Shown here: positions 63,679-64,000 of the stretch, one piece after another
How the letters are laid out: each line of letters starts with the position of its first letter
Position numbering within the stretch: position 1 is the stretch's first letter
From: Acanthaster planci
Taxonomy: Eukaryota > Echinodermata > Asteroidea > Valvatida > Acanthasteridae
Length of the DNA stretch: 64,000 nucleotides
Assembly (NCBI RefSeq): GCF_001949145.1
Contig: NW_019091379.1
Coordinates: 1,492,765 to 1,556,764 of the forward strand
Reading direction: 5' to 3'
Made by a program: the position numbers and the translations under genes
Notes under the pieces: generated by a model
Seen by the model: only the letters and a program-made list of their open reading frames with translations
Told to the model about the DNA's origin: nothing
The model's database searches: none

Positions 63679-64000
63679 AGGCAAACAAAAACCATCCTGC
63701 GTAGCGGCTGTGACATGTCACAAAGCTGACACTTCTCTCAGTGGGCTGTGATGGTGCGGATCCTGTACACTTTTGCAAGTGCTGCAAAGCCTTATAAAAC
63801 AAAGTATGTCTATAAGGGTGCACTGAACCAATTCAAGCTCCATTGAAAATGGTGTAAAATCAACCAAGTTTGGAGCCCCATGGCAGGCAACTGAAGTCAC
63901 TGAGGCCTCTCAAACAAAAAACAATGTGTTGTTTGGTCCTTCAGGTTTCATTTGATTTACAATTTTAAGTAGGTTAACCAATGAATTTTTTAATTATCCG

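Noticed and set aside
63431-63823. 130-codon minus-strand frame at the right edge
   Set aside because: Most of it is the inverted-repeat element at 63429-63678; no recognisable domain.

Overview
The window is a stretch of a metazoan nuclear genome, most likely an invertebrate deuterostome (sea star or other echinoderm, hemichordate or amphioxus). The evidence is short exons with GT-AG introns of 0.1-6 kb, orthologues of vertebrate one-to-one genes, no operons, abundant tRNA-derived SINEs and miniature inverted-repeat elements, and strong over-use of the palindromes TACATGTA and ACCGGT. Species cannot be fixed from sequence alone. Two assembly gaps (N runs) are present.

Six protein genes can be read. 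From left to right: (1) the large last exon of an RFX7-like transcription factor (+, cut by the window start); (2) MCCC2, the beta subunit of mitochondrial methylcrotonoyl-CoA carboxylase (-, all 15 coding exons, 563 aa); (3) COX14, a 64-aa complex IV assembly factor (-); (4) IQCB1/nephrocystin-5, a calmodulin-binding ciliary protein (+, 12 exons, 587 aa); (5) SMUG1, a uracil-DNA glycosylase (-, 2 coding exons, 311 aa); (6) a SKAP1/2-type adaptor with PH and SH3 domains (+, 7 exons, 520 aa). All exon junctions were joined by hand and each multi-exon frame closes without a stop. COX14/IQCB1 and SMUG1/SKAP are head-to-head pairs and probably share promoter regions. RFX7/MCCC2 and IQCB1/SMUG1 converge. 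The genes do not form one pathway; they are unrelated housekeeping, ciliary, DNA-repair and signalling genes.

The non-coding part is dominated by small mobile elements: two copies of a ~580-bp TTAA-flanked (piggyBac-type) element, tiny TTAACCCTAAC hairpins also flanked by TTAA, a 438-bp element with a perfect 8-bp target duplication, an element family with TATAGTCGCCAGG ends, several tRNA-derived SINEs, a ~290-bp near-perfect foldback in a SKAP intron, a dead non-LTR retrotransposon tail, and a cluster of nested perfect palindromes between COX14 and MCCC2.

The most interesting biological point is the SMUG1-SKAP head-to-head linkage: in vertebrates SMUG1 flanks HOXC and SKAP1/SKAP2 flank HOXB/HOXA, so this pair may preserve a pre-duplication Hox-neighbourhood arrangement. 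I did not find a new defence or metabolic system.
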